A DNA stretch of 64,000 nt from Prevotella denticola (GTDB lineage: Bacteria; Bacteroidota; Bacteroidia; Bacteroidales; Bacteroidaceae). Shown here piece after piece: positions 48,381-57,686 of the stretch. The notes below the pieces were generated by a model that saw nothing but the letters and a program-made list of their open reading frames with translations, ran no database searches and was not told where the DNA came from. Made by a program: the position numbers and the translations under genes. Each line of letters begins with the position of its first letter. The stretch's first letter is position 1. The DNA lies in assembly GCF_900454835.1 (NCBI RefSeq), contig NZ_UGTM01000002.1, forward strand, positions 868,001 to 932,000, read 5' to 3'.

Positions 48381-50375
48381 ATGAAGAAGCTACTACTGAC
48401 CTGGCTCCTTGGACTTGTCAGTCTTAATGCCATCGCACAACAACCCTGTAAATGGGAAGAGTTGCTTGATGAACTCTATGCCAATACCGAAGAAAATACA
48501 ACAGTGAAGGAGGAAACTTTTGAACTGCTGGCTGGGCTTGCAGAACATCCACTGAACATCAATACGGCAACACGGGAAGAAATGGAGCGCATCCCATTCC
48601 TGACGGCTGAACAGATTGAGGAACTGCAAGCCTACGTTTACCAGTATCATGGCATGCAGTCATTGGGCGAGCTTGCCATGATTGAATCCCTTGATGTGGT
48701 ACGCCGCCAGCTTCTTCCTTATTTTGTCTATGTTTCTCCAGCAGAAGAACACAAACAGTTCCCCTCTCTTAAATCTATATTGAAGGGTGGAAAACACACG
48801 TTGATGTTTACTTCTCACATTCCTTTCTATAAGCGGGAAGGCGACCGCAACGGCTATATCGGCTATCCTTATGCCCATTCTTTCCGTTACACCTTCCGTT
48901 ATGGCGATTATGTTCAGGCAGGAATTGTGGGTGCACAAGATGCAGGTGAGCCATTCTTTGCGCATGGCAACAGTCTGGGTTATGACCATTACAGCTTCTA
49001 CGTGCTGTTAAGGAAGATGGGGCGGATGAAGGCTTTGGCGGCAGGACGATACAAGGTGAATTTCGGACAGGGACTTGTCATCAACAACTCTTTCTCCTTT
49101 GGGAAACCTGCCATGCTCTCAACGCTCGGCAGACAGTCCACAGGAATCCATACACATTCATCCCGCTCGGCAGTCAATTATCTGCAGGGAGCAGCTGCAA
49201 CGGTGGAGATGGCAAAACATCTCGACCTCACAGCTTTCCTTTCCTACCGAACCATTGATGCCACACTCTCTGGCAGTGGCACCATCAAGACGATACTCAA
49301 TACCGGCTATCACCGTACAGAACGAGAGATGAACCGAAAAGATGCTGCCTCACAGTTTGTCGCCGGGACACATCTGAGCTGGTCATCGGGTGCTTTTCGT
49401 GTAGGATTGTCGGCTCTTTACACCTGTTTCGATAAGGAACTGACGCCCAACACCTCATTATATTACCATCATTACGCTCCGTCGGGCAATAACTTCTGGA
49501 ACGTCAGTGTGGACTATGGCTATCAGCATCCCCACTGGTCATTGGCTGGTGAGACGGCAGTGGACGGCAAAGGCAGTATTGCCACGGTGAATAACCTCTC
49601 CTTTCAGGCTGCACCTAACCTGTCATTCCTTGCTATCCAACGATATTATGGCTATCAGTACACGGCACTTCTTGCACGTGGATTCGGTGACAACGGAGCG
49701 GTTCAGAACGAGAGCGGAATCCTTGTAGGGGCTGACTGGAACGTGACACGTGGCTTGTCACTCATGGCTTACACTGATTTCGTTTACTTCTCACATCCTC
49801 GTTTTGGTGCACATACTGCCAGCAAAGCGTGGGACAATCTGCTGATGCTTACCTATATCCGCCAACGCTGGTCACTTCTGGCACGTTACCGGCTTCGGAT
49901 ACGTGAGAAAGACAATGCCGAGAAGACTGCCCTTGTGAACGAACTGACGCAGCGTGGACGTTTCACACTGACTTATTCTGCCGATTCATGGAGTTGTAAA
50001 AGCCAGTTGGATATAGCTGCAAGCAGTTATCTCAATCGAAGTTTCGGCTATATGTTAAGTGAGTCAGGCACATGGATGCCGCTCTCATGGCTCAGTCTTA
50101 CCGGCACATTAGGCTACTTCCACACAGCCGACTTCTCCTCCCGCATCTACATCTATGAGCGTGGTCCGCTTTACTCCTTCAGCTTTCCGTCCTTCTTTGG
50201 CAGGGGAATGCGTTATAGTCTCTTTGTACGGGCTGACTTTTCAAGCCATCTTATGCTCATCCTTCGCAGTTCAACCACCCATTACTTCGACCGTAACCAC
50301 GTCTCTTCCGGGCTTCAGCAGGTCAACTCTTCAACACTAAGTGGACTTGATATTCAACTTCGATGGCGATTTTAA
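48381..50375 (+). CDS. Helix-hairpin-helix domain outer-membrane beta-barrel protein
   Basis: 664 residues. The signal peptide is about 1-19 (MKKLLLTWLLGLVSLNAIA). A ComEA-like helix-hairpin-helix segment follows at about 52-110 (HPLNINTATREEMERIPFL, then LTAEQIEELQAYVYQYHGM). From about 140 the sequence alternates aromatic/glycine strands typical of a beta-barrel and ends in LDIQLRWRF. This architecture is common in Bacteroidota. A role in DNA uptake has been suggested by the HHH domain, but is not established. It has its own promoter and normal composition, so it may be chromosomal DNA trapped in the cargo region or imported whole. Confidence 0.75.
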   Translation: MKKLLLTWLLGLVSLNAIAQQPCKWEELLDELYANTEENTTVKEETFELLAGLAEHPLNINTATREEMERIPFLTAEQIEELQAYVYQYHGMQSLGELAMIESLDVVRRQLLPYFVYVSPAEEHKQFPSLKSILKGGKHTLMFTSHIPFYKREGDRNGYIGYPYAHSFRYTFRYGDYVQAGIVGAQDAGEPFFAHGNSLGYDHYSFYVLLRKMGRMKALAAGRYKVNFGQGLVINNSFSFGKPAMLSTLGRQSTGIHTHSSRSAVNYLQGAAATVEMAKHLDLTAFLSYRTIDATLSGSGTIKTILNTGYHRTEREMNRKDAASQFVAGTHLSWSSGAFRVGLSALYTCFDKELTPNTSLYYHHYAPSGNNFWNVSVDYGYQHPHWSLAGETAVDGKGSIATVNNLSFQAAPNLSFLAIQRYYGYQYTALLARGFGDNGAVQNESGILVGADWNVTRGLSLMAYTDFVYFSHPRFGAHTASKAWDNLLMLTYIRQRWSLLARYRLRIREKDNAEKTALVNELTQRGRFTLTYSADSWSCKSQLDIAASSYLNRSFGYMLSESGTWMPLSWLSLTGTLGYFHTADFSSRIYIYERGPLYSFSFPSFFGRGMRYSLFVRADFSSHLMLILRSSTTHYFDRNHVSSGLQQVNSSTLSGLDIQLRWRF

Positions 50376-50425
50376 GTACTTGTCCCGTATGTAATTGCTA
50401 TCCATAAAGTAGATGACAGGGGCTG

Positions 50426-51175
50426 TTATTCGCCAAAGGCATCGTAGTTTCCCATACGTAGAAGCATCGGGAAATGGCGTCGATAGCGATAAAGGGGGAA
50501 ATCTCCTTCGTCCCCAAAAGAAGTAAAATCAAATTGATGCGTTGCCTGATATTTTGCGGACGAATTGTGTTCATCAACATAGATATTGGACAGGCATGGC
50601 TGCCCGTCATACATGTTAATGAGGATGTTATAGGCATACTTGTATCCTTGTCCTGCTTCAAAACTCAGTTCTATACCCTCCTCCCCTGCTGTTATATTCT
50701 CAAAACTCAGCATTGTTTCAGCTTCCGTGTTGCGAATAACATTGGTGTAAACCCATCGTCTTCCCTTGTATTCTATCGCAAGAAGGCGGTCGGTAAAAAT
50801 CGAATCCGTAATAGTGTCAACAGCTGTCGTCATGGTTATCGGAGATAAAACAGCGGCATTCATCCCTTTGAATGATGCTTCTCCCATCTTTACATAAAAG
50901 TCAGATATCCGAAATCCTTTCCATGTATAAAATCCCTTCCAACGGTTTGGAGTAGGACAACTAAGCTGTATCGTATTATTCACAAAACTTGTCAAGTGCT
51001 GAATCGGCTTCCCATAATATCCTGTTACAGTATCAACCTCGGCATCATACCCGTATTCTATCAATGGGTTTCCTGACTTTTCATTTGTCTCAGCTGTGTC
51101 GGACGGAAGACTGCAAGCCATGCAATTAGCTGCAGCCAACATAAGTAATAAGAAGGAACACACCTTTCTTTTCAT
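50426..51175 (-). CDS. Putative lipoprotein, unknown function
   Basis: 249 residues from ATG 51175, chosen because it starts a lipoprotein signal peptide (MKRKVCSFLLLMLAAANCMACS). The frame is open for 77 more codons, but these translate a 24-bp DNA repeat and lack a signal. The mature part has no recognised motif (PIQHLTSFVNNTIQLSCPTP; RRWVYTNVIRNTEAETML; GYKYAYNILINMYDGQPCLS). Probably a periplasmic or surface lipoprotein. Its 3' end faces the HHH-protein gene convergently. Confidence 0.65.
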   Translation of the reverse strand: MKRKVCSFLLLMLAAANCMACSLPSDTAETNEKSGNPLIEYGYDAEVDTVTGYYGKPIQHLTSFVNNTIQLSCPTPNRWKGFYTWKGFRISDFYVKMGEASFKGMNAAVLSPITMTTAVDTITDSIFTDRLLAIEYKGRRWVYTNVIRNTEAETMLSFENITAGEEGIELSFEAGQGYKYAYNILINMYDGQPCLSNIYVDEHNSSAKYQATHQFDFTSFGDEGDFPLYRYRRHFPMLLRMGNYDAFGE

Positions 51176-51239
51176 ATTGTTTTTTATGTTATATACTCTA
51201 ATAACGTTTCCGATTCGGATTTCTTGTATACCCGTTGTT

Positions 51240-51327
51240 AATACCCTTATAAGAGTGTTCGTCAATACCCTTATATGGGTGTTCGTCAATACCCTTGTAT
51301 GGGTGTTCACTGATACCCTTATATGAC
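51240..51327. repeat. 24-bp tandem repeat upstream of the lipoprotein gene
   Basis: Units start at 51240, 51264, 51288 and 51312 (last one partial), each with AATACCCTTATATGGGTGTT-like sequence that contains an ACCC...GGGT palindrome. Period is exactly 24, so it stays open as an 8-residue repeat (NTHIRVLT), but a noncoding role such as operator or intergenic repeat is more likely. Confidence 0.8.
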
Positions 51328-51347
51328 TAATATCACGAGGCTTTATA

Positions 51348-51934
51348 TTACCTTTTAATTGGGGTGGTATAAAGGTCTTCATCTGTTTTTCTTCCCCTCT
51401 CATCAAACAGTGAGTATATCCTCTTTAACTCTGATATAAGCATTTGCTCGAACGTTTCCCATTGGAATAGGGAGGTTGCATCGTCTCTATCACAATAGTG
51501 CACGGTGCTTGTTCTTTTATCTATATAAAGATAAGAACCGTCCCAGTCATAACCGCCTATAAAGAAATGGTCGTCTGTGGCATTTCGAGGTCTTTCCCGA
51601 ATGTTTGCCGTAATAATCGAAAACGGTTGGCGGCTTTCATCAGTGCTTCTTTTATAGTTTCTTCTTAACCCGTCTAAACAAAAGGTTCCAACCAATATGT
51701 CTAACCCATTGCTTACATCTAACAAGAATTTTTTATAATCGATGGGAATTTCCATGCCCAATTCTTTCTCCAATGCTTGGACATCGTTCTTACTTAGCGG
51801 AGGATACAGGGTGTTTAGCCAAGCCTCGGGGGCTATATGGGGCGCTTTCCTATAAGGATTGCACCGGTGGATTGGGATTCTTCAATACCCTGGTTCTGAA
51901 ATCTATAAATTAAATCCCTATATGTTTTATTCAT
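51348..51934 (-). pseudogene. SMI1/KNR4 (SUKH) family immunity protein, frameshifted
   Basis: The C-terminal 141 residues are clearly SUKH-type (LEKELGMEIPIDYKKFLLDVSNG, FIGGYDWDGSYLYID, WETFEQMLISELKRI). The plausible start MNKTYRDLIYRFQNQGIEES (ATG 51934) lies in a different frame. The protein-like continuation RKAPHIAPEAWLNTLYPPLS switches frame near 51,850. SUKH proteins neutralise polymorphic nuclease toxins, and a toxin C-terminal fragment lies immediately upstream. Either a real frameshift or a sequence error. Confidence 0.7.
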
Positions 51935-52012
51935 ATTCTATTTTTCTATATACGCTATACTATTTATGGTAAAGGCTCATCATTAAAAATGAAGAATTTG
52001 ACAATAGTTGAT

Positions 52013-52201
52013 TTAATCTCTATTGATTTTCTTCCCACTTGATGGATTCCTGTAATTACCATTATGCCTACTAAGATGTTCTCCACCTTTCTTCACAAAT
52101 TCAATATTTGACGGATCACCAGCATCTTCTGGATGTCCTTTTACACTATTAATGTGATGTCCTTCGTAACCCTTTACTTTTCCTGTTTCTTTTAATTCCT
52201 T
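52013..52201 (-). pseudogene. HNH-type polymorphic toxin, C-terminal fragment
   Basis: 62 codons ending in a stop at 52013 encode GYEGHHINSVKGHPEDAGDP, a NIEFV strand and EHLSRHNGNYRN, an HNH nuclease toxin tip. The 5' part is cut off by the IS4 element whose end is 4 bp away. It is directly upstream of its likely immunity gene (SUKH), so this is a broken toxin-immunity pair. Confidence 0.75.
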
Positions 52202-52204
52202 TAA

Positions 52205-53866
52205 CTAAAGTTTCCCACCCTAATAAATAGATAGGAAAATAACAGTTTGTCGAATTTTCTTTGTAAATTAGTAATCGCTAAAGAACTGATTTTAAAGACA
52301 AGACAACAAAACTGTTATGGAAGCAAAAATAGAGAAAATAAGCGAGTTATCCAAACTTTTGAGTGTTAAAAACCGAATGAGTGATGATTTGTTTCATCTT
52401 TTTGGCAAGTTTGGCATCGGTCATCTGTTATCTCGTCTGTCATTGGAGAAACAGGACGGAGTTTCCGCTTCGGAGCTGATCCTTTCTCTTTGCCTCTTCC
52501 GCATTGTTGGTAAGAGCATCCACAGTATATGCAAGCATAAGATATATGAGCTTTCAAATCATGGCAAGAACTGTTTCTATCGCATGATGATTCGCCCGCA
52601 GATGGATTGGAGACGCCTGATGAACCACTTTGCCCTGCGTTATATGTGCCTGTTGCGTAAGTATGGCGAAGCTCCTCAATCCGACACCACGACATGTTTC
52701 ATCATAGATGACACTGTGCCTGGGAAGAGTGGCGTGAGAATGGAGGGTATCAGTCGTGTTTTCGATCATGTAAAAGGCAGATGCGTATTGGGCTACAAAC
52801 TGCTACTTTGTGCCTTCTTTGACGGCAGGACAACCTTACCCTTTGACTTTTCACTGCATCAGGAAAAGGGGATGCAAGGCGACTGCGGGCTGACAAGACA
52901 GCAACGCAGAAAGGCATATCATACCAGGAGGAACACCTGCAATCCTGATTATAAGAGCTTTCAAGAGTGTAAGATGTCCAAGATGGAAGTCGCCATGGAC
53001 ATGCTTCGCTGTGGATGGAAGATGGGGTTGCATGCGAAGTATGTGCTTACCGATAGCTGGTTCACTTGCGAGCAACTTATGGCGTGTGTCAGGAGCATAG
53101 GTAAAGGTGCAATGCACTTTGTCGGACTTGCAAAAATGGGAAAGACGAAATACGCTGTATCAGGCAGGAAGAAAAATGCTGCAGAACTCATTGCCACCTA
53201 TGAACGTGAACGAGGAAAAAACCGTCGTAAATACAAATGTCGATATATTCAGCTCAACGGCAACTTAGGAGATATACCTGTTAGAATCTTCCTCATCAAG
53301 TATGGTAGAAACTCCACATGGAACATCCTGCTCACCACGGATACTACGATGTCTTTCGTAAAAGCCTTTGAAGTATATCAGATCAGATGGAACATAGAGG
53401 TGATGAACAAGGAGACCAAGCAGTATCTCGGATTAGGAAGTTATCAAGGTTGCGACTTCAATGGTCAGATAGCCGACGCTACGCTGTGTTACCTTACATA
53501 TACCGTCATGGCCTTGGAAAAGCGGTTCACAGAATATCAAACCATGGGGGAACTCTTTTCGGACATGGAGGGCAATCTCATGGCACTCACGTTATGGAAG
53601 CGAGTTCTTGCCTGCATCGAACGAATTCTTCGCATTTTAGGAGAAACACTAGGGGTGACACCCCAACACCTTATGACTACGATCTGCGGCAACGACAAAG
53701 AGATGAGCAAAATCCTTGTAATGGCTGAAGCATTGGAAAAATGGGATGAAGTATATGGACAGACTGCATAACTTCTATTAGCCATGTGTTAAAACTCAAT
53801 GGATATGGGGGACGAAAGGCAAAGGTAAATGAGAAAAGCCAGTGTTTTAAGGGGTGGGAAACTTTA
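52205..53866 (+). mobile_element. IS4-family insertion sequence, complete
   Basis: 1662 bp with inverted repeats CTAAAGTTTCCCACCC at both ends, enclosing a single transposase gene. The target duplication is not clear, and toxin sequence is not resumed on the far side, suggesting a deletion next to the insertion. Confidence 0.85.
52317..53771 (+). CDS. IS4-family transposase
   Basis: 484 residues with a DDE fold interrupted by the usual beta insertion: FIIDDTVPGKSGVRME (first Asp), KYVLTDSWFTCEQLM (second Asp), and YQIRWNIEVMNKETKQYLGLG, the Y-R-E-K signature with the catalytic Glu. Intact and close to its own ends, so probably active. Confidence 0.92.
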   Translation: MEAKIEKISELSKLLSVKNRMSDDLFHLFGKFGIGHLLSRLSLEKQDGVSASELILSLCLFRIVGKSIHSICKHKIYELSNHGKNCFYRMMIRPQMDWRRLMNHFALRYMCLLRKYGEAPQSDTTTCFIIDDTVPGKSGVRMEGISRVFDHVKGRCVLGYKLLLCAFFDGRTTLPFDFSLHQEKGMQGDCGLTRQQRRKAYHTRRNTCNPDYKSFQECKMSKMEVAMDMLRCGWKMGLHAKYVLTDSWFTCEQLMACVRSIGKGAMHFVGLAKMGKTKYAVSGRKKNAAELIATYERERGKNRRKYKCRYIQLNGNLGDIPVRIFLIKYGRNSTWNILLTTDTTMSFVKAFEVYQIRWNIEVMNKETKQYLGLGSYQGCDFNGQIADATLCYLTYTVMALEKRFTEYQTMGELFSDMEGNLMALTLWKRVLACIERILRILGETLGVTPQHLMTTICGNDKEMSKILVMAEALEKWDEVYGQTA

Positions 53867-54013
53867 GTAATATATTACACTGGCAAACAATTAGTTAGGA
53901 AAAATCTGAATATCCCTACTTAGGTATCCAAATCTCTAGAGAGATGGGGTAAAGAGCTGTTTTCGGTAGTTGTTATTATTTGAATAAAAGAGGTCAAACT
54001 ATAACTGTTATGC

Positions 54014-54523
54014 TTAACGTAAAGAACACACCTCTTGCTCAATGGTAGTAATAATAGGTTTGATACGTCTATAATCGTTCAGAATTGTAGATGGTGCATC
54101 ATAGGTTGTTGTTGTTCCTACAGTATGAGTATGAGCTGCTTTGTTTCTTTTATCAGAGTATGTGTCTACAATATTTTTAAATTGATTAATATCTATTTTG
54201 TCAAGCACATTTTCAAGATTATAGGCTCCTATAGTTATACTTAATATTCTTAGGATATTATTTTCATACTTAAAACCATAATTCTTTCTTATTTGATTTT
54301 TTATGTAGGTGTTAATATTGATCTCAACTATATGATTATCTAAATAATCATACAAAATTTGATCTATACTTTGTTCAATCCATCCGGAAAATTCTATTAA
54401 GGCTGTTTTTGACAAAAGGATAGGTAATTCACAATTAGAATCCGATACATATTCTAAATATGTATTATCTAAGTTAGCTAATGTGTTTTCAATATTTGAA
54501 TAATTAACCACGGCTAAACACAT
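54014..54523 (-). CDS. HEPN-domain protein, predicted RNase partner of DUF262
   Basis: 169 residues, all-helical, with the HEPN catalytic-type motif RNKAAH (Arg126, His131) after a YSDK segment and an earlier EFSGWIEQSIDQILYDYL helix typical of RiboL-PSP/MAE-like HEPN proteins. These usually act as ribonucleases in toxin or antiphage modules. The ATG at 54523 lies 20 nt inside the end of the DUF262 gene, so the two are co-translated. Very AT-rich compared with the chromosome. Assignment to HEPN is by motif and context; a similarity search would be decisive. Confidence 0.7.
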   Translation of the reverse strand: MCLAVVNYSNIENTLANLDNTYLEYVSDSNCELPILLSKTALIEFSGWIEQSIDQILYDYLDNHIVEININTYIKNQIRKNYGFKYENNILRILSITIGAYNLENVLDKIDINQFKNIVDTYSDKRNKAAHTHTVGTTTTYDAPSTILNDYRRIKPIITTIEQEVCSLR

Positions 54524-55625
54524 TGATTGCAGATTCTATTCTACTTTTAACTTTCTCTTCAGAGCTTAAACCTTCCTTCATCTCTTCTGGTTGAAATTTA
54601 GGTTCCTTTAAAAGTTCTTCGTACATTTTATTTAATACTTTGCTGTCTTTGTCTGTTAATGTTGTAAGATTATATGCAATACCAATCATTACAGCTTCTG
54701 CAATATTTTTAGAATCAATTTTTTCTTCAAGTTTATTTGCAATATTCAGTGTTCTCTTGAAGATGTCCTTTAAATATTTTATATTGTCATCTGTCGTGTC
54801 TTTATTTTCATTCATGTACGTATTTAAAAAAGCAGCAAGTTTTCCCTTGTAATTGGAATAAGATTGATAAAATGCGAAGAAACGTAAAATACGCTCTTCA
54901 TTATTAAATCTTGCTTTGTCAACTTTTTTTTGATCTGTATTTGCAAATGTATACCATTCTGGGGTTCTAGCTAATTCTTTAAGTAAGGTGTTAAAAGAAC
55001 CCTGAAAAATACAGTTTCTTATTTCTTGATTATATAATTTATTCCCTCCGGAGTTTAGTCTGTAAAAAATCTGAAAGAGATATTTCATATGTTCCGGATT
55101 CTTAGAGTCACACCTAAGAACAGTAATGGGGATTGTTACGTTTTCTAAAATTTCAACTAAATGGGGGTTTTCTTTCTTAATTTCAGAAACTTTTTTGTTT
55201 GAAATTCGTGGATCAACATCGTCGTTTTTTGACAATAGCCAATCATTTTGTTCATTAAGAAATTTAATAATAGAAGATATACGTTGTAATCCGTCTATTA
55301 CCATTCTTTTTTGTGTTGATATGTCGAGACTTATGCACATACTTGGTATGGGCAATTGTTTCATTAAACTGTCGATAAATAGTGTTTGAGCAGGATTTCT
55401 CCATACTTCACCTCTTTGAAAATCAGGATTTATATTTATTTGATTTTTTAAATACATACGGTATATGTCTGCACAAGAGCGTTGCTCGTTGAATGCAACG
55501 ATGTCAGGTGGAGGCATAACAGAAGGTGATGCATCTTCTTCTTCTTCTTTTGTACGGTCGATCATATCCTTTATTTCTTCAGAAGATATTCCTGGTTCAA
55601 TGTTAAGTGTTAAATGTTGATCCAT
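54504..55625 (-). CDS. DUF262 (GmrS-type ParB-fold) protein
   Basis: 373 residues. DUF262 hallmarks are INPDFQRGEVW (67-75), VIDGLQRISSI (Asp111-Arg115) and FYRLNSGG (187-194). The family hydrolyses nucleotides and is found in type IV restriction (GmrSD) and other antiphage systems. No DUF1524 HNH nuclease domain follows; instead the effector seems to be the overlapping HEPN gene. The C-terminal half is helical with charged stretches (LEEKIDSKNIAEAVM). The ATG at 55625 is 67 bp from the left end of IS1380 copy E. AT-rich cargo; likely the sensor or switch component of a two-gene defence module, by inference. Confidence 0.85.
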   Translation of the reverse strand: MDQHLTLNIEPGISSEEIKDMIDRTKEEEEDASPSVMPPPDIVAFNEQRSCADIYRMYLKNQININPDFQRGEVWRNPAQTLFIDSLMKQLPIPSMCISLDISTQKRMVIDGLQRISSIIKFLNEQNDWLLSKNDDVDPRISNKKVSEIKKENPHLVEILENVTIPITVLRCDSKNPEHMKYLFQIFYRLNSGGNKLYNQEIRNCIFQGSFNTLLKELARTPEWYTFANTDQKKVDKARFNNEERILRFFAFYQSYSNYKGKLAAFLNTYMNENKDTTDDNIKYLKDIFKRTLNIANKLEEKIDSKNIAEAVMIGIAYNLTTLTDKDSKVLNKMYEELLKEPKFQPEEMKEGLSSEEKVKSRIESAINVFSRG

Positions 55626-55692
55626 ATTGTAAAATGTTTATTTGCAAAGATAATACTATTCGTAGAGTAAGAAGAATTTTCTTTGTTTTATT

Positions 55693-57296
55693 CCTTAATT
55701 CCGCAGCACAATTTCTTGTGAGAACTCCAAGTGCCTGAGAAACAAAGTCCTCAAAACACTTGGATATGTCAGAAATTTCACCTATCTTGGTGCTGCAAAC
55801 ATAACAAGTAAGCAAAAATCTGACATGACAAAGGTAGCAATAAAAAACGAGAATATCGCTTCTTTCGGTGGAATTTATCACATCATGGACGTTTTTTCAA
55901 GGTTGGGCTTTGAAAAACTTACCGAATCCGTGTTGGGCAGACGCGGATGCAGCGGCAAGGCATTCAGCCATGGGAATATTTTCGGCTTTCTCTTCTTCAG
56001 TTACCTTTGTGGTGGAGAATACCTTGAGGACATCAATGCGCTTATAGGGCAGTTCAAGCAGAGACCTGACACGCTGTTACCCGGTGCCGACACTGTGGGG
56101 CGCGGACTGAAGGAGCTTACCGAGAAAAATATTGTCTATAAGAGCGAGACCTCCGACAAGTCGTATAGTTTCAACACAGCAGAAAAGTTGAATACCTTAC
56201 TTTTACGGATGATACGAAGAATGGGGCTTATAAAGGTGGGCAGTCATGTTGACTTAGACTTTGACCATCAGTTTATTCCAGCCCACAAGTTCGATGCAAA
56301 GTATTCTTACAAGCAGGATTTTGGCTATTTCCCTGGTTGGGCTTCCATTGGGGGAATCATAGTCGGAGGTGAGAATCGTGACGGAAACACCAATGTGAGA
56401 TTCCATCAAGAAGACACGCTTCGCCGAATTATGGACCGTGTGACCTCCGAGCTTGGTGTGGTAATAGAGCGTTTCCGTGCCGACTGCGGGTCGTTCTCGA
56501 AGGAGATCATCCAAATCGTAGAGCAGCGCTGCAACACGTTCTATATACGTGCAGCCAACTGCGGCAGCCGACACGAGGACTTCCGCCAGCTGAAAGAATG
56601 GAAGAGTGTTGAGGTTGGGTATGAGAGATGCGATGTCACCTCCGTCAGCATAGACAACTTAATAGAAGGAAAGTCATACAGGCTTGTCGTACAGCGTAGT
56701 CCTTTGAAAGACAAGGATGGCAAGCAACAGACGGATATGTTCGGAGTAATATACACATACCGCTGTATCCTCACCAATAACTGGACATCCACAGAGAAAG
56801 ACATCATTACATTTTATAATGAGCGTGGAGCAAGCGAAAAGAACTTCGACATACAGAACAATGACTTCGGATGGTCGCATCTGCCCTTTTCCTTTATGGC
56901 TGAGAACATGGTTTTCATGATGGTTACCGCCATGCTGAAGAACTTCTATCTCTATCTCGTCCGTCATATCAGCGATAAGGTCAAGCCATTGAAAAAGACA
57001 AGCAGGCTGAAAGCCTTTATCCTACATTTTGTCAGCGTGCCAGCAAAATGGGTGCGCACTGGAAGACAGAACGTTCTGAACCTATATACAAATAAAACCT
57101 ACTACTCTGAGATCATCATTGAATAAACAACATTTCTTTGTGGTTTTTCATACTTCCCCATTGGTTTGGGTGGGGGATTTTATGCTTAGAAAAGACCCCA
57201 AAAACACCGAAGCACCTTATATCAACATATAGAGCCCCAAAAAGACATCTCAACATATAAAATTTTCTCACAAGAAAAAATACTGCGGAATTAAGG
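55693..57296 (+). mobile_element. IS1380-family copy E, intact
   Basis: 1604 bp, left end CCTTAATTCCGCAGC, right end complement CCTTAATTCCGCAGT, flanked by a perfect 4-bp duplication TATT (55689-55692 and 57297-57300). The transposase promoter is TTG (55760-55762), 20 nt, TATCTTGG (55783-55790). On the opposite strand TATGTTTG (55803-55796) could fire outward. It is the only copy with clean duplication and uninterrupted gene, thus the likely source of mobility for the others. Confidence 0.95.
55825..57126 (+). CDS. IS1380-family transposase (intact)
   Basis: 433 residues, DDE transposase of the DDE_Tnp_1_4 group. Regions: FSHGNIFGFLFFSYLCGGEYLEDI, LPGADTVGRGLKEL, VDLDFDHQFIPAHKFD (first catalytic Asp), IERFRADCGSFSKEI (second Asp) and YNERGASEKNFDIQNNDFGW (Glu). 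All three acidic residues are present. This is the reference copy for the five damaged ones in the window. Confidence 0.93.
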   Translation: MTKVAIKNENIASFGGIYHIMDVFSRLGFEKLTESVLGRRGCSGKAFSHGNIFGFLFFSYLCGGEYLEDINALIGQFKQRPDTLLPGADTVGRGLKELTEKNIVYKSETSDKSYSFNTAEKLNTLLLRMIRRMGLIKVGSHVDLDFDHQFIPAHKFDAKYSYKQDFGYFPGWASIGGIIVGGENRDGNTNVRFHQEDTLRRIMDRVTSELGVVIERFRADCGSFSKEIIQIVEQRCNTFYIRAANCGSRHEDFRQLKEWKSVEVGYERCDVTSVSIDNLIEGKSYRLVVQRSPLKDKDGKQQTDMFGVIYTYRCILTNNWTSTEKDIITFYNERGASEKNFDIQNNDFGWSHLPFSFMAENMVFMMVTAMLKNFYLYLVRHISDKVKPLKKTSRLKAFILHFVSVPAKWVRTGRQNVLNLYTNKTYYSEIIIE

Positions 57297-57302
57297 TATT
57301 AT

Positions 57303-57443
57303 ATCAATTTAAAAGTTCAAATCGTCTTCAATATCTATGACGAAAAAGAAGTAGGCTTCTTCACTTATGACTCAGATACTGGAAAAACTAAATATGCAGT
57401 AAGGGCAGATGGTAATCCGATTTTCTTCTATTTCTTTGGATAA
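57303..57443 (+). pseudogene. 3' remnant of an unidentified gene next to IS1380 copy E
   Basis: An open stretch encoding VQIVFNIYDEKEVGFFTYD and ADGNPIFFYFFG-stop begins right at the IS edge. It has no start and looks like the tail of a lost gene. Confidence 0.4.
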
Positions 57444-57509
57444 CAGTATACGCTATATAGATTTATCTTTACCATAAGGCGATTATGTCAAAATACCTAT
57501 TTATAAGTA

Positions 57510-57540
57510 TTGCTACTTACAAACAAAAAAGATATTTTTG
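57510..57540 (+). promoter_or_regulatory. Promoter of the methyltransferase gene
   Basis: TTG (57510-57512), 20 nt, TATTTTTG (57533-57540), matching the Bacteroidota consensus; the leader would be about 140 nt. Confidence 0.65.
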
Positions 57541-57686
57541 CAACTGAGACAAAGGAACATAACTGTAATTTAGGATGTTTATACTAGCATAATTCTTGTT
57601 CTGAAGCGCACAGTCCAAGTAAAGGGTGTACGCTTCTCATTAAAGCAGGAAATAAATAATTCCTAAGAACCAAATAAAAATAAAGA

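Noticed and set aside
51176..51406. 77-codon upstream extension of the lipoprotein gene
   Set aside because: It translates the 24-bp DNA repeat and would bury the lipoprotein signal.
55603..55881. Small minus-strand frames beginning MINSTERSDILVF at several IS1380 left ends
   Set aside because: They are the reverse complement of the IS leader and transposase start, recurring only because the IS recurs; no protein features.
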